51,746 nucleotides of DNA from an uncultured Campylobacter sp. (GTDB lineage Bacteria > Campylobacterota > Campylobacteria > Campylobacterales > Campylobacteraceae): the NCBI GenBank assembly GCA_900539505.1, contig UQCL01000008.1, forward strand, positions 1 to 51,746, given 5' to 3'. Under the pieces are notes generated by a model, which was given only the letters and a program-made list of their open reading frames with translations, was not told where the DNA came from and searched no databases. Positions 9,112 to 16,567 of the stretch are shown piece after piece (position 1 is the stretch's first letter; the number at the start of each line of letters is the position of its first letter). Both the position numbers and the translations under genes were made by a program.

Positions 9112-9816
9112 CTATTTAAACGCCGCGAAGCTCATAAAATTCGCCCATTTAAAGATACTCTCGACACGCTTAAAGCCCGCGCTTAGTGCCAAGGCGCGAT
9201 TTTCCGCCTCCGTGTAGGGCACGAGCACGTTTTCAAGCGCCTCTCGTTTTTGTGCGATCTCGTAGCGCGAGTAGCCCTGCGTGCGCTTGTAATCCTCATA
9301 AATTTCGATCATCCGACGCGCGAGCGCAGGCTCTTCGTAGACGATCTTTTCGCTAAAGATCAAAACTCCGCTCTCACGCAATCCGTCGTAAATTTTACTC
9401 ACGAGCGCGGCGCGGCGTGGCGGCCTGATGAACTGCAGAGTGTAGTTTAAAATCACGGCATCGCAGTCTGCGAGGCTCGCATCCAGCATGTCCGATACGC
9501 TAAGCTCGAGCTCGGCGCCGAATGCCGCCGCCTTAGCGCGGGCGTTTTGTATCATCGCCTCCGAGCTGTCAATGCCGCACAGCCGCAGATCGGGGCGCAG
9601 CGCAAACAGCGCCAGCAGCGCGGTCGCAGTCGAGCAGCCAAGATCGATCACGCGGGCCTTTTGCGGCAGTATACGTGCCAAAAGCTCGCTGCTAAGCCGC
9701 GTGCTGGCCTCATAAAACGGCACGCTGCGCCCGATCATATCATCAAAAACCGACGCGACGCTGGCGTCAAACTCAAACTGTTTTTTGATAGGCTCTTTAA
9801 AAATTTCGTCTTTCAT
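9112..9816 (-). CDS. cmoA: Carboxy-S-adenosyl-L-methionine synthase CmoA
   Basis: Makes carboxy-SAM from SAM and prephenate, the donor used by CmoB to form cmo5U34 in tRNA wobble positions. 234 residues (E. coli about 247). The motif VIDLGCSTATALLAL is the nucleotide-binding loop of the Rossmann fold, and the N-terminal FDDMIGRSVPFYEA is characteristic of CmoA. The frame stays open to 9978, but the start is placed at ATG 9816 because AAAAAGGAAACGG lies directly upstream and the family begins here; the upstream codons read as basic low-complexity sequence. It is downstream of ribF, as in C. jejuni. Its partner cmoB is at 23362-24255. Confidence 0.93.
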   Translation of the reverse strand: MKDEIFKEPIKKQFEFDASVASVFDDMIGRSVPFYEASTRLSSELLARILPQKARVIDLGCSTATALLALFALRPDLRLCGIDSSEAMIQNARAKAAAFGAELELSVSDMLDASLADCDAVILNYTLQFIRPPRRAALVSKIYDGLRESGVLIFSEKIVYEEPALARRMIEIYEDYKRTQGYSRYEIAQKREALENVLVPYTEAENRALALSAGFKRVESIFKWANFMSFAAFK

Positions 9817-10246
9817 CCGTTTCCTTTTTAGTTTCGCTATTCGCGCAGCACTCGATTTATACTTCCTGTGCATGCTAAGCGCAGAATTCTCACACCGTGC
9901 TTCCTGCACTTGCGCGACACTCGATTTGCGACCGCTACGCATGGAATTTTTGCGCTTAGTTTGCCCCGCGCGAAGCATACCTAAATTTTAAAGCTTTGCA
10001 GCGCAGCTAAGATTTTTTATCGCCCTCGATTCTCGGTGCAGCTCACACTTACCTCGCCTTACATAAGCCCAAGCCCAAGGTGCGTTAAAGCCATGTAGGC
10101 AGTGTACCAAGTAACGGGCGCACGACTTTTATACGGGACGACGCAGACGGCTTATTTAATGCGCCGTAGATGTGAAATGCAGACGGATGCATTAAATTCA
10201 AAGCGCACAGCCCGAAAATTTCATCTTTAAGCTTACAAGCCGTAGA
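9817..10246. other. Spacer between ribF and cmoA
   Basis: Open in the cmoA frame for its first 160 bases, but that translation (R/K/S-rich) has no family match I can see. The rest has several stops and no recognisable gene or terminator. An octamer GCAGACGG recurs near 10145 and 10180. Confidence 0.5.
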
Positions 10247-11644
10247 TTAAAATTTGCGGCTTCGTAGTACCGCCTCCGCCTCTGAAGCGTCTTTTAAAAT
10301 CTGCTCTTTAAGCTGCGCTAGATCGCTAAATTTACGATTTTCGCGTAGGAACTTTATAAATTTCACGCAAGCAAATTTCGCACCGCTGTTTTTGTCCGCA
10401 GCCTCTAAATTTTTATTTTCGGCGTCCAAGCTTTCGCTCGCCGCAAAATTTTGTGTAGAAATTTCTACTGAATTACACGCCGAAATTTCATCTAAATTTT
10501 GCGCAGAATGTGCAGCTTGCCCCCCGCAGCACGGCGCGTAATCTTGCGCAGAATTTACGGCCTCGAAGCTCGCAAAGCCCCCTAAAATGTGCGTTTCAAT
10601 CGCAAAAGCTCCGTCGGTGCTGAGCCTGTGCCCCAAGAAGCTCACGCTTGCAAATTCCTTGCTTCCGGCGCGCGCCAGGGTCGCATACACGCCGCTTTTT
10701 GGCATAAAATAGCCGCTGGCATCAAGATTTAGCGTCGCTACGAACTCCCGCGCCCCGCGCCCCTGGCCGCGCACGATCCGCCCGCAGATCTCGTAATCTC
10801 GCCCTAAAAGCTCCGCCGCCTCTTCGCACCGGCCGCGCGATAAAAGCTCTTTGATCCTGCTTGAATGCACGCCGCCGCCGCTTAAGCAAAGCTCCCCTAC
10901 GACGCAGGTTTGCCCGCGAAATTCGCGCCTTAAAAATTCCACGTCCCACGCCCGATCACGCCCAAATCTAAAGTCCTCGCCGACGACGATTTTTTGCAAA
11001 TTTATGAAATTCTGCCTTAAAAGTGCGATAAATTCGCCTCCGCTAAGGCTTTTGATGGCGCGTAGATCGCAATAAAAAATCTTTTTGTCCGTAAATGCCT
11101 GCCGCGACGCGAAAGGGGTTAGCTTCGTGCCACCACCTGCTAGGATTACGATTATCGCGCCGTGCTCACCTAAATTTTCAAATAATTTTTGATGTCCAAG
11201 GTGCATGCCGTCGAAGTTACCGATCGCTACGGCGCACACGTCATCGCGGTTTGCGCCTTGCAGCGTTGCGAAAATCTCGCCTCGTGCGAACTGCTCGCTT
11301 AGGCGCGCGCGTAGTACTTCCGCACAAGCAGGAAACGTGCCCTGAGCTTGCGCGTCTACGCCATTGTTGCAAGCGTCGTTATAAGCCGTTTTACTGCCAA
11401 AAGTCGTTTCATTGCTGCAAGAGGTGTCGGTGTCTGCTTCATCTGCGCGGTGCGCATCGCCGGTTTTATTTTTGCGTAGCTCTTGCTTCGGGTGTTCGAT
11501 ACTTTTAGATGAATTTTCCCCATTGCTTGTGAAATTCTGTTCCGTAAAATTTTTCAAGCTGGAATTCTGCGCTACGAAATTTCGCTCTTTAAAATTCCGT
11601 AGCGAAGTCCCTGTATGGTCTTTACATGATTTTTGATTAGCCAT
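10247..11644 (-). CDS. ribF: Bifunctional riboflavin kinase/FAD synthetase RibF with two low-complexity expansions
   Basis: Phosphorylates riboflavin to FMN and adenylylates it to FAD. The adenylyltransferase motif GNFDGMHLGHQ is at residues 142-152 and GEDFRFGRDR follows. The flavokinase part has MPKSGVYATLA and IETHILGGF. At 465 residues it is about 170 longer than usual. Residues 1 to about 120 are an Asn/Thr/Phe-rich extension with repeats (SLRNFKERNF, SLKNFTEQNF). Residues about 363-422 are an insertion (QNLDEISACNSVEISTQNF) in the surface loop of the kinase domain. Both are coded by the AAATTT-type DNA that fills local spacers. The ATG overlaps the lipocalin stop (TAATG), which supports this start despite the odd N-terminus. 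Confidence 0.92.
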   Translation of the reverse strand: MANQKSCKDHTGTSLRNFKERNFVAQNSSLKNFTEQNFTSNGENSSKSIEHPKQELRKNKTGDAHRADEADTDTSCSNETTFGSKTAYNDACNNGVDAQAQGTFPACAEVLRARLSEQFARGEIFATLQGANRDDVCAVAIGNFDGMHLGHQKLFENLGEHGAIIVILAGGGTKLTPFASRQAFTDKKIFYCDLRAIKSLSGGEFIALLRQNFINLQKIVVGEDFRFGRDRAWDVEFLRREFRGQTCVVGELCLSGGGVHSSRIKELLSRGRCEEAAELLGRDYEICGRIVRGQGRGAREFVATLNLDASGYFMPKSGVYATLARAGSKEFASVSFLGHRLSTDGAFAIETHILGGFASFEAVNSAQDYAPCCGGQAAHSAQNLDEISACNSVEISTQNFAASESLDAENKNLEAADKNSGAKFACVKFIKFLRENRKFSDLAQLKEQILKDASEAEAVLRSRKF

Positions 11645-12156
11645 TATTTCTGCTTCGTCCAGACGATTTTTTTGGTGTCATAGCCGCTGTGCTTCGCTTT
11701 TTTTAGATAAACGATGCGGATCGGCTCGGGCAGGGTTTTGCTGCGCGAGAGGATATACAGCTCGCTCGTATCGGCACCGAAAATCAGTGCGTAGCGATAG
11801 TCGCCATCCACCTGCGCCACGCGGTAGAGGGAGTCTGAGATCAAGCCCTTTCGGTAGAGCAGGCCTACGTTTTTATCGCCGGCAAACTCCAGCACGTGCT
11901 GCTCGTTCTCGATTTTGCCGGAGCTTGTTTTGGCGGTTTTCAGAAGGTTGATCGTGGAGTTTTTATCGATGAAACACTCATATGCGGTGTTTTGCAGTTC
12001 GCCGCCGCCCTTCATGCGGGCGATTTCGTACCAGCCGCCGCTAAATTTAGCGATGTCGAAGTTTTTTACGATCGGTGCTTTCGGGCTCAGACTTTTGGCG
12101 CATGAGCTCAAAAAAACGGCGCCTAGCACCAAAATAATCAAATTTTTAAATTTCAT
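11644..12156 (-). CDS. Lipocalin-family lipoprotein (Blc-like)
   Basis: 170 residues with signal peptide and lipobox (VFLSSC, Cys19), so probably an outer-membrane lipoprotein. The first lipocalin signature FSGGWYEIARM (residues 39-49) is clear; the chain length and later IFGADTSELYILSR / RIVYLKKAKHSGYD fit bacterial lipocalins that bind fatty acids or lysophospholipids. Ligand is inferred from the family. It overlaps tlyA by 11 bp upstream and its stop overlaps the ribF start, so it is translated inside the ligA-tlyA-ribF operon. That operon position is not one I know from C. jejuni. Confidence 0.87.
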   Translation of the reverse strand: MKFKNLIILVLGAVFLSSCAKSLSPKAPIVKNFDIAKFSGGWYEIARMKGGGELQNTAYECFIDKNSTINLLKTAKTSSGKIENEQHVLEFAGDKNVGLLYRKGLISDSLYRVAQVDGDYRYALIFGADTSELYILSRSKTLPEPIRIVYLKKAKHSGYDTKKIVWTKQK

Positions 12157-13288
12157 AGTTCGTCCTTTTTAGAAGATAGAAAAATTCTTGATTTCCCTCT
12201 TTACCCGTGATTTTGCAGGCGCCAGAGTGCAGCACGGCAAGGCCCAGCTCAGCGCATAGTCGCTCAAATTTCGCTCGCGCGCCGCGCGCCGCTTTTTCGT
12301 CTTTGAGCACCCCTTTTTTATTTCGCTTAGCCTCCGCGCCCACCTCAAATTGCGGCTTAAATAGCACGATGAGAGCGCTTTTTGCGAGGCTCGCGAGGCT
12401 TTTTAAGATCAAATTTAGTGAAATGAAGCTCACATCGCAGGTGATGAGATCAAATTTTTTCTCGCTCGCAAATTTCCTGATGTCGGTGTTTTCGCGCACG
12501 ATCACGCGGGGATCGCGCCGCAAAATTTCGCTTAGCTGCGAGCTGCCGACGTCAAGCGCGGTCACGCTCTTTGCACCGCGCTGCAGTAAAATCTGCACGA
12601 ACCCGCCAGTGCTGCTGCCCACGTCCAAAACATCGACTTCCGCTAAATTTAAAATATCTTTTTGCGAGGGTTCTGCTTGCATAGGCTCCGCGCCGCTTTC
12701 GTTGCGGCATGCGCCCGCCTTGCCGCCCGATTTGGAGGCTTTTGCCGCATTTGAAATCTCTGCCGTCTCGGCGCCAGCATCCATTTGCAAAAGTCCTGCC
12801 GTTTCGGCGCTAGTTTTTGCGATATGGATCGCCTCGGTATTTGTTTCTGCGATCTTTGCCGCTGTCGCGCTTGGAATTTCGGTCGTCTCGTCCGCGCCTA
12901 AAATTTTATCCGTAGCCGCAAAATCTGCACTTGAAATTTGCGTCGTTACTGTGCCTGCTTTTTGCGTCGCTGTCGCTTTGCTAACCGCGCCCTTTTCGGC
13001 ACTGTACGGTTTTGAAATTTCTGCCGCCGAGTTAGGCGAATTTGTGCCGCAACCTGCCAAAAGCCCGTTTTCGGCTAGCTCATCCAAAAAGCCCGCAAGC
13101 TTGAGCGCGCCCCTGCTTACGTAAATTTGATCAATCGCGCTGATTTCGCCGCTCTGCTCGGGCGCGATCTGCGCAGAGGGCCTATTTTGCACGGCGCCTC
13201 GCAGCAAAATTTTATCCTGCTTTATCAGTGCGGCGGCCTGATTTCTGCTAATTTTAAGCGTGTTTGCGACGAGCAGATCAAATCTCAT
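12146..13288 (-). CDS. tlyA: TlyA-type 16S/23S rRNA 2'-O-methyltransferase with a large Ala-rich insertion
   Basis: Methylates ribosomal cytidines. In other species this affects capreomycin sensitivity and fitness. The S4 RNA-binding domain is at residues 1-75 (MRFDLLVANTLKISRNQAAALIK; YVSRGALKLAGFL). The FtsJ-like methyltransferase starts at about 213 with VDVLDVGSSTGGFVQILLQRGA and contains LITCDVSFISLNLIL and LFKPQFEVG. Total 380 residues against about 240-260 normally: residues about 78-210 are an Ala/Thr/Glu-rich insertion exactly between the two domains. Start codon has GGAGAAAAAGC upstream. It overlaps the lipocalin by 11 bp. Confidence 0.93.
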   Translation of the reverse strand: MRFDLLVANTLKISRNQAAALIKQDKILLRGAVQNRPSAQIAPEQSGEISAIDQIYVSRGALKLAGFLDELAENGLLAGCGTNSPNSAAEISKPYSAEKGAVSKATATQKAGTVTTQISSADFAATDKILGADETTEIPSATAAKIAETNTEAIHIAKTSAETAGLLQMDAGAETAEISNAAKASKSGGKAGACRNESGAEPMQAEPSQKDILNLAEVDVLDVGSSTGGFVQILLQRGAKSVTALDVGSSQLSEILRRDPRVIVRENTDIRKFASEKKFDLITCDVSFISLNLILKSLASLAKSALIVLFKPQFEVGAEAKRNKKGVLKDEKAARGARAKFERLCAELGLAVLHSGACKITGKEGNQEFFYLLKRTNYEI

Positions 13289-13667
13289 TTTGCTTTTTCT
13301 CCGCGCCGCGCGGCGGTGAAATTTTAAAACTCACGCAGTTTTTGCGCGAGCTTGAGTTTAAAATTTTATCGCGCATAGCAAAGTCGCGTGTAGCAGTGCT
13401 GCAAGGCTCAAACTTTAGTCTGCGCCGCGCCGTAAATTTAACCATACTGCGCGTTGCAAATTTTAGCTCGCCGTGCGTTGCAAATTTTATCTCGTCGCTA
13501 GCGAAAATTTTAAAATTTTTCCTATCGGCGCAGTGTTCGCGCGCCGCAAAATTTTTAAAATTCTCGCGGCTTGTAAAACGCGCAAGCATCGCAGGACGGA
13601 GCTTGCTTTTGAAATTTAACCCCGCGCCGTTTGCGCGTAACTCCGACACCGAGCAGAAAACCTTCAC
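13278..13667 (-). CDS. Junction-filling small ORF between ligA and tlyA, repeat-derived, uncertain
   Basis: A 129-codon open frame with a GTG start that overlaps the ligA stop (GTGA) and a stop that overlaps the tlyA start by 11 bp, so it spans the whole ligA-tlyA gap. The product is strongly basic and built from KF-containing 8-residue repeats (IKFATHGE, LKFATRSM, VKFTARRR). No domain is recognised. C. jejuni has a different membrane-protein gene at this place as I remember it. The coupling geometry argues for translation; the composition argues that it is spacer DNA that has stayed open. Unresolved. Confidence 0.35.
   Translation of the reverse strand: MKVFCSVSELRANGAGLNFKSKLRPAMLARFTSRENFKNFAAREHCADRKNFKIFASDEIKFATHGELKFATRSMVKFTARRRLKFEPCSTATRDFAMRDKILNSSSRKNCVSFKISPPRGAEKKQNEI
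13451..13496. repeat. Imperfect 24-bp tandem repeat
   Basis: GCGTTGCAAATTTTAGCTCGCC (13451-13472) is followed by GCGTTGCAAATTTTATCTCGTC (13475-13496), 24 bp apart. Weaker copies lie on both sides. On the minus strand it encodes the 8-residue KFAT repeats of the small ORF that contains it. Confidence 0.75.
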
Positions 13668-15670
13668 TCGCCACTCCCCGCGAGCGCTTCAGGCTCGCTC
13701 TTGCCGGGTGGATTTGCGCCGAGCGTCGTTGGGCTCGCGAGCGCTTCAAACTCGCTCTCGTCGATCACCCGCACGCCAAGCGAGCGAGCTTTTTGCAGCT
13801 TAGAGCCCGCTTCTGCGCCTGCGAGCACGAAGTCGGTCTTAGCAGATACCGAGCCCTGCACCTTCGCGCCCATCGCCAAAAGCCTGGCCTTAAACTCGTC
13901 GCGCGGGCGGCTTAGAGTGCCAGTGATGACGACGCTGCGGTTCGTGAAGGCGCTTTTGGTGGTCTGCATCTCGGGCGGGCGCGGCGTGATGATTTCGCTT
14001 AAATTTAGAATTTTTTCGCGATTTATCTTGCAAAACTCCGCTAGGCTCCTCGCCATCGCTTCTCCAAAGCCCTCCAGCCGCAGAATTTCATCTTCGCTCG
14101 CATCTAGCCAATCCTGCCCGAATGCCGCGGCGATCTTGCGCGCGGCTACCTCGCCGATGTGTTCAATCCCTAAAGAAGCGATGAAGCGCTCAAGCGGCGC
14201 GTTTTTGCTCGCATTTATCGCGCCCAAAAGATTTGAAATTTTTTTATCCGCAAAGCCCTCAAGATCCGCCAAATCCTGCGCGCTGAGGGCGTAAATATCG
14301 CCGATCTTTGAAATTTTGCCGCTTTCAAAAAGCTGCGTAATCGTCGCGTCGCTTAGCCCCTCGATATTCATGCATTTTTTGGAGCAGAAATAGATCAGCG
14401 AACCTATCACGCGCGCCTTGCAATCGAGGTTTTGACACTTTATGAGCGCGCCTTCGTCAAGCAATTTCTCGCCGCAAACCGGGCAGCGATCGGGGCGCGA
14501 AATTTCGCTCTGCGTGCCGTCTCTGCGCTGTTTGTAAACGCTCGTGATCTTCGGGATCACGTCGCCGCTGCGGATGATGCCCACGAAATCGTTTTTCATT
14601 AGCCCTAGCCGCGCGATCTCGTCGAAATTATGAAGCGTCGCGTTTGAAACGTTCGCACCATCGATATTTACGCTATCTACGACGGCTACGGGAGTGACTG
14701 CGCCGGTGCGGCCGACCTGCAGATTGATCTCGCGCAGCCGCGTTACCTTTTCGACCGCGGGAAATTTATACGCGACCATAAAGCGCGGGAATTTCACCGT
14801 ATAGCCCATCTGTGCGCATTTTGAAAGCTCGTTTACGCGGATTACCATGCCGTCTAGCATCAGGTCTTTGCTTGCGCGCATGCTATGCAGCGCCTCGTAT
14901 GCAGCTCTGATCTCGCTTGCGCTCTTGCAGATGCGGCAAAACTCGTCGCGCAAAAAGCCGAGACTACGCACGAACTCCATTATCTGCGAGTGCAGCGCAA
15001 AGTTTAACGAATGCTCGCCCACTCCCCACGGGATAAATTTTAGCTTCCGCTTCGCTACGATCGCGCTATCTAGCTGGCGCAGGCTGCCTGCGGCGGCGTT
15101 GCGGGGGTTTGAAAACAGACTCTCGCCGTTTGCGGCGCGCTCGTCGTTTAGCGCGTCAAAATCGCTCTTGGCGATCAGCGTCTCGCCGCGGATCTCGATC
15201 CTTTGCGCGTAGGGTATCTGAAGCGGCACCGATTTGATCGCTCTTGCGTTTTGCGTCACGTCCTCGCCCACGAGTCCGTCGCCGCGCATCGCCGCGCTTA
15301 TCAGCACGCCGCCTTCGTAGGTTAAATTTAGGCTCGCGCCGTCAAATTTCGGCTCGACGTAAAACTGCGCGTCGCTCTTCTCGCCGCGAGCTAGCCACGC
15401 CAAAAGGTCCGCATCGTCGAAAATATCCTCCATCGACCACATCTGCGCGCCGTGAACAAGCTTGGAAAAGCCCTCGCTGATCGCGCCCCCGATGCGCCGC
15501 GTAGGCGAGTAGGGCAGCGCGAGCGTGGGGTTTTGCTGCTCGAATTTCTCCGCTTGCGAATAAAGCTCGTCGTACTCCTCGTCGCTTGCGATCGGTTTAT
15601 CGTCGGTGTAATATGCCCGCGCCCACGCATTTAGCGTATCTACCGCAGATCTGTATTCATCGTAATTCAT
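13664..15670 (-). CDS. ligA: NAD-dependent DNA ligase LigA
   Basis: Seals nicks in replication and repair, using NAD+ as AMP donor. 668 residues, full length. The adenylation motif EPKFDGASLNLTYEGG carries the nucleophilic Lys (about residue 104). The OB fold (GRTGAVTPVAVVDSVNIDGANVSNATLHN) is followed by a four-Cys zinc finger (CPVCGEKL...CQNLDC). Helix-hairpin-helix repeats come next (LEGFADKKISNLLGAI, IGEVAARKIA), and then a BRCT domain (FTNRSVVITGTLSRPRDEFK) near residues 580-650. The ATG overlaps the preceding small ORF stop (ATGA). Confidence 0.98.
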   Translation of the reverse strand: MNYDEYRSAVDTLNAWARAYYTDDKPIASDEEYDELYSQAEKFEQQNPTLALPYSPTRRIGGAISEGFSKLVHGAQMWSMEDIFDDADLLAWLARGEKSDAQFYVEPKFDGASLNLTYEGGVLISAAMRGDGLVGEDVTQNARAIKSVPLQIPYAQRIEIRGETLIAKSDFDALNDERAANGESLFSNPRNAAAGSLRQLDSAIVAKRKLKFIPWGVGEHSLNFALHSQIMEFVRSLGFLRDEFCRICKSASEIRAAYEALHSMRASKDLMLDGMVIRVNELSKCAQMGYTVKFPRFMVAYKFPAVEKVTRLREINLQVGRTGAVTPVAVVDSVNIDGANVSNATLHNFDEIARLGLMKNDFVGIIRSGDVIPKITSVYKQRRDGTQSEISRPDRCPVCGEKLLDEGALIKCQNLDCKARVIGSLIYFCSKKCMNIEGLSDATITQLFESGKISKIGDIYALSAQDLADLEGFADKKISNLLGAINASKNAPLERFIASLGIEHIGEVAARKIAAAFGQDWLDASEDEILRLEGFGEAMARSLAEFCKINREKILNLSEIITPRPPEMQTTKSAFTNRSVVITGTLSRPRDEFKARLLAMGAKVQGSVSAKTDFVLAGAEAGSKLQKARSLGVRVIDESEFEALASPTTLGANPPGKSEPEALAGSGE

Positions 15671-15855
15671 CTTGCGCTCGCATCTTTAAATTTTAAAATT
15701 CCGCGCACCGCTAAAATTTTACGTCGCGTTAGAATTTTACGCTCCGCGGCGGGTCTGTGCACCCCAAATACTGTGCCGCACAGCCCATTATCGTTAAATT
15801 TTGTGGGTCCGCTCGCTTTAAATTTCGTGTTTAAAAAGGCGCGATCAATTTCCAT
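15667..15855 (-). CDS. Junction-filling small ORF between kdsB and ligA, uncertain
   Basis: A 62-codon open frame whose ATG lies in the last codons of kdsB (11-bp overlap) and whose TGA overlaps the ligA ATG (ATGA), so it fills the gap completely. The product is basic (KFKASGPTKF, KILTRRKILAVRGILKFK) and unlike any family I know. It is coded largely by AAATTTTAAAATT and TAAAATTTTACG words. The layout is the same as in the ligA-tlyA gap. It may be a coupling leader or merely an open spacer. Confidence 0.35.
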   Translation of the reverse strand: MEIDRAFLNTKFKASGPTKFNDNGLCGTVFGVHRPAAERKILTRRKILAVRGILKFKDASAR

Positions 15856-16567
15856 TGCTGAACTCCTGTAGCGCGCGCTCGTAATCAGCCGGCGTGTCGA
15901 TGCCGATGCTTTCGGTTTCGATCCCAAGCATCGCGATCTTCTCGCCCGCGCTTATGGCGCGAAGCTGCTCGAGTTTTTCGGTATCTTCCAGCGCTGAGGC
16001 GGGCAGGGCGCAAAACCGCTTTAAATTTTGCACGCTGTATGCGTAGATGCCGATGTGTCCGAGGTAGCACTCGCATGCCGCGCGCGGGTAGGGGATGAGC
16101 GAGCGCGAAAAATAGATCGCAAAGCCCGCGTTATCAAGCACTAGCTTGACTAAATTCGGATCCGCCGCCGCCTGCTGGCTTATGTATTTGTAGCAGCTCG
16201 CCATGAATGCGCCCTTTTGCGCGATCGTCTCGCGCGCAAAATCTTTAAATTTAATCAAATTTTCGCTCTCGAAAAAGGGCTCGTCGGCTTGGATATTGAT
16301 GATGATCTCGTCCTCCGCAAGAGCTGCGTTTGCGACCGCTTCATTGATCCGATCGGTACCGCTTTGATGCTCGCGCGCGGTGAGAACGGCGTCAAAGCCG
16401 TAATCTTGCGCGATCTTCAAAATTTGCGGCTCATCCACGGCGATTAGCACGCGGTCTGCTTTGGCGGCATTTTGAGCCGTTTTGATAAACATCGGCACGC
16501 CGTCAAACTCACATAAAATTTTATTTTTAAAGCGCGTCGAAGCAAGGCGCGCGGGGATTACTATCAT
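15845..16567 (-). CDS. kdsB: 3-deoxy-manno-octulosonate (KDO) cytidylyltransferase
   Basis: Activates KDO as CMP-KDO for the lipopolysaccharide inner core. 240 residues from ATG 16567; family length about 240-250. The N-terminal CTP loop MIVIPARLASTRFKNKIL is diagnostic, and INIQADEPFF and GIDTPADYERA are conserved. A GTG four codons upstream is also possible. ATG 16567 is preferred because it overlaps the thrC stop as ATGA and has GGAG at a sensible distance. It sits with lpxK in the same operon, so two lipid A/KDO steps are co-transcribed. Confidence 0.95.
   Translation of the reverse strand: MIVIPARLASTRFKNKILCEFDGVPMFIKTAQNAAKADRVLIAVDEPQILKIAQDYGFDAVLTAREHQSGTDRINEAVANAALAEDEIIINIQADEPFFESENLIKFKDFARETIAQKGAFMASCYKYISQQAAADPNLVKLVLDNAGFAIYFSRSLIPYPRAACECYLGHIGIYAYSVQNLKRFCALPASALEDTEKLEQLRAISAGEKIAMLGIETESIGIDTPADYERALQEFSNGN

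Noticed and set aside
9817..9978. N-terminal extension of CmoA
   Set aside because: A clear RBS precedes ATG 9816 and the family begins there.
12207..13124. 305-codon plus-strand frame opposite tlyA
   Set aside because: Shadow of the Ala-rich tlyA insertion; low complexity, no RBS.
13264..13803. Plus-strand frames over the ligA-tlyA gap
   Set aside because: Arg/Leu/Ser-rich shadow; no coupling geometry, unlike the minus-strand frame.
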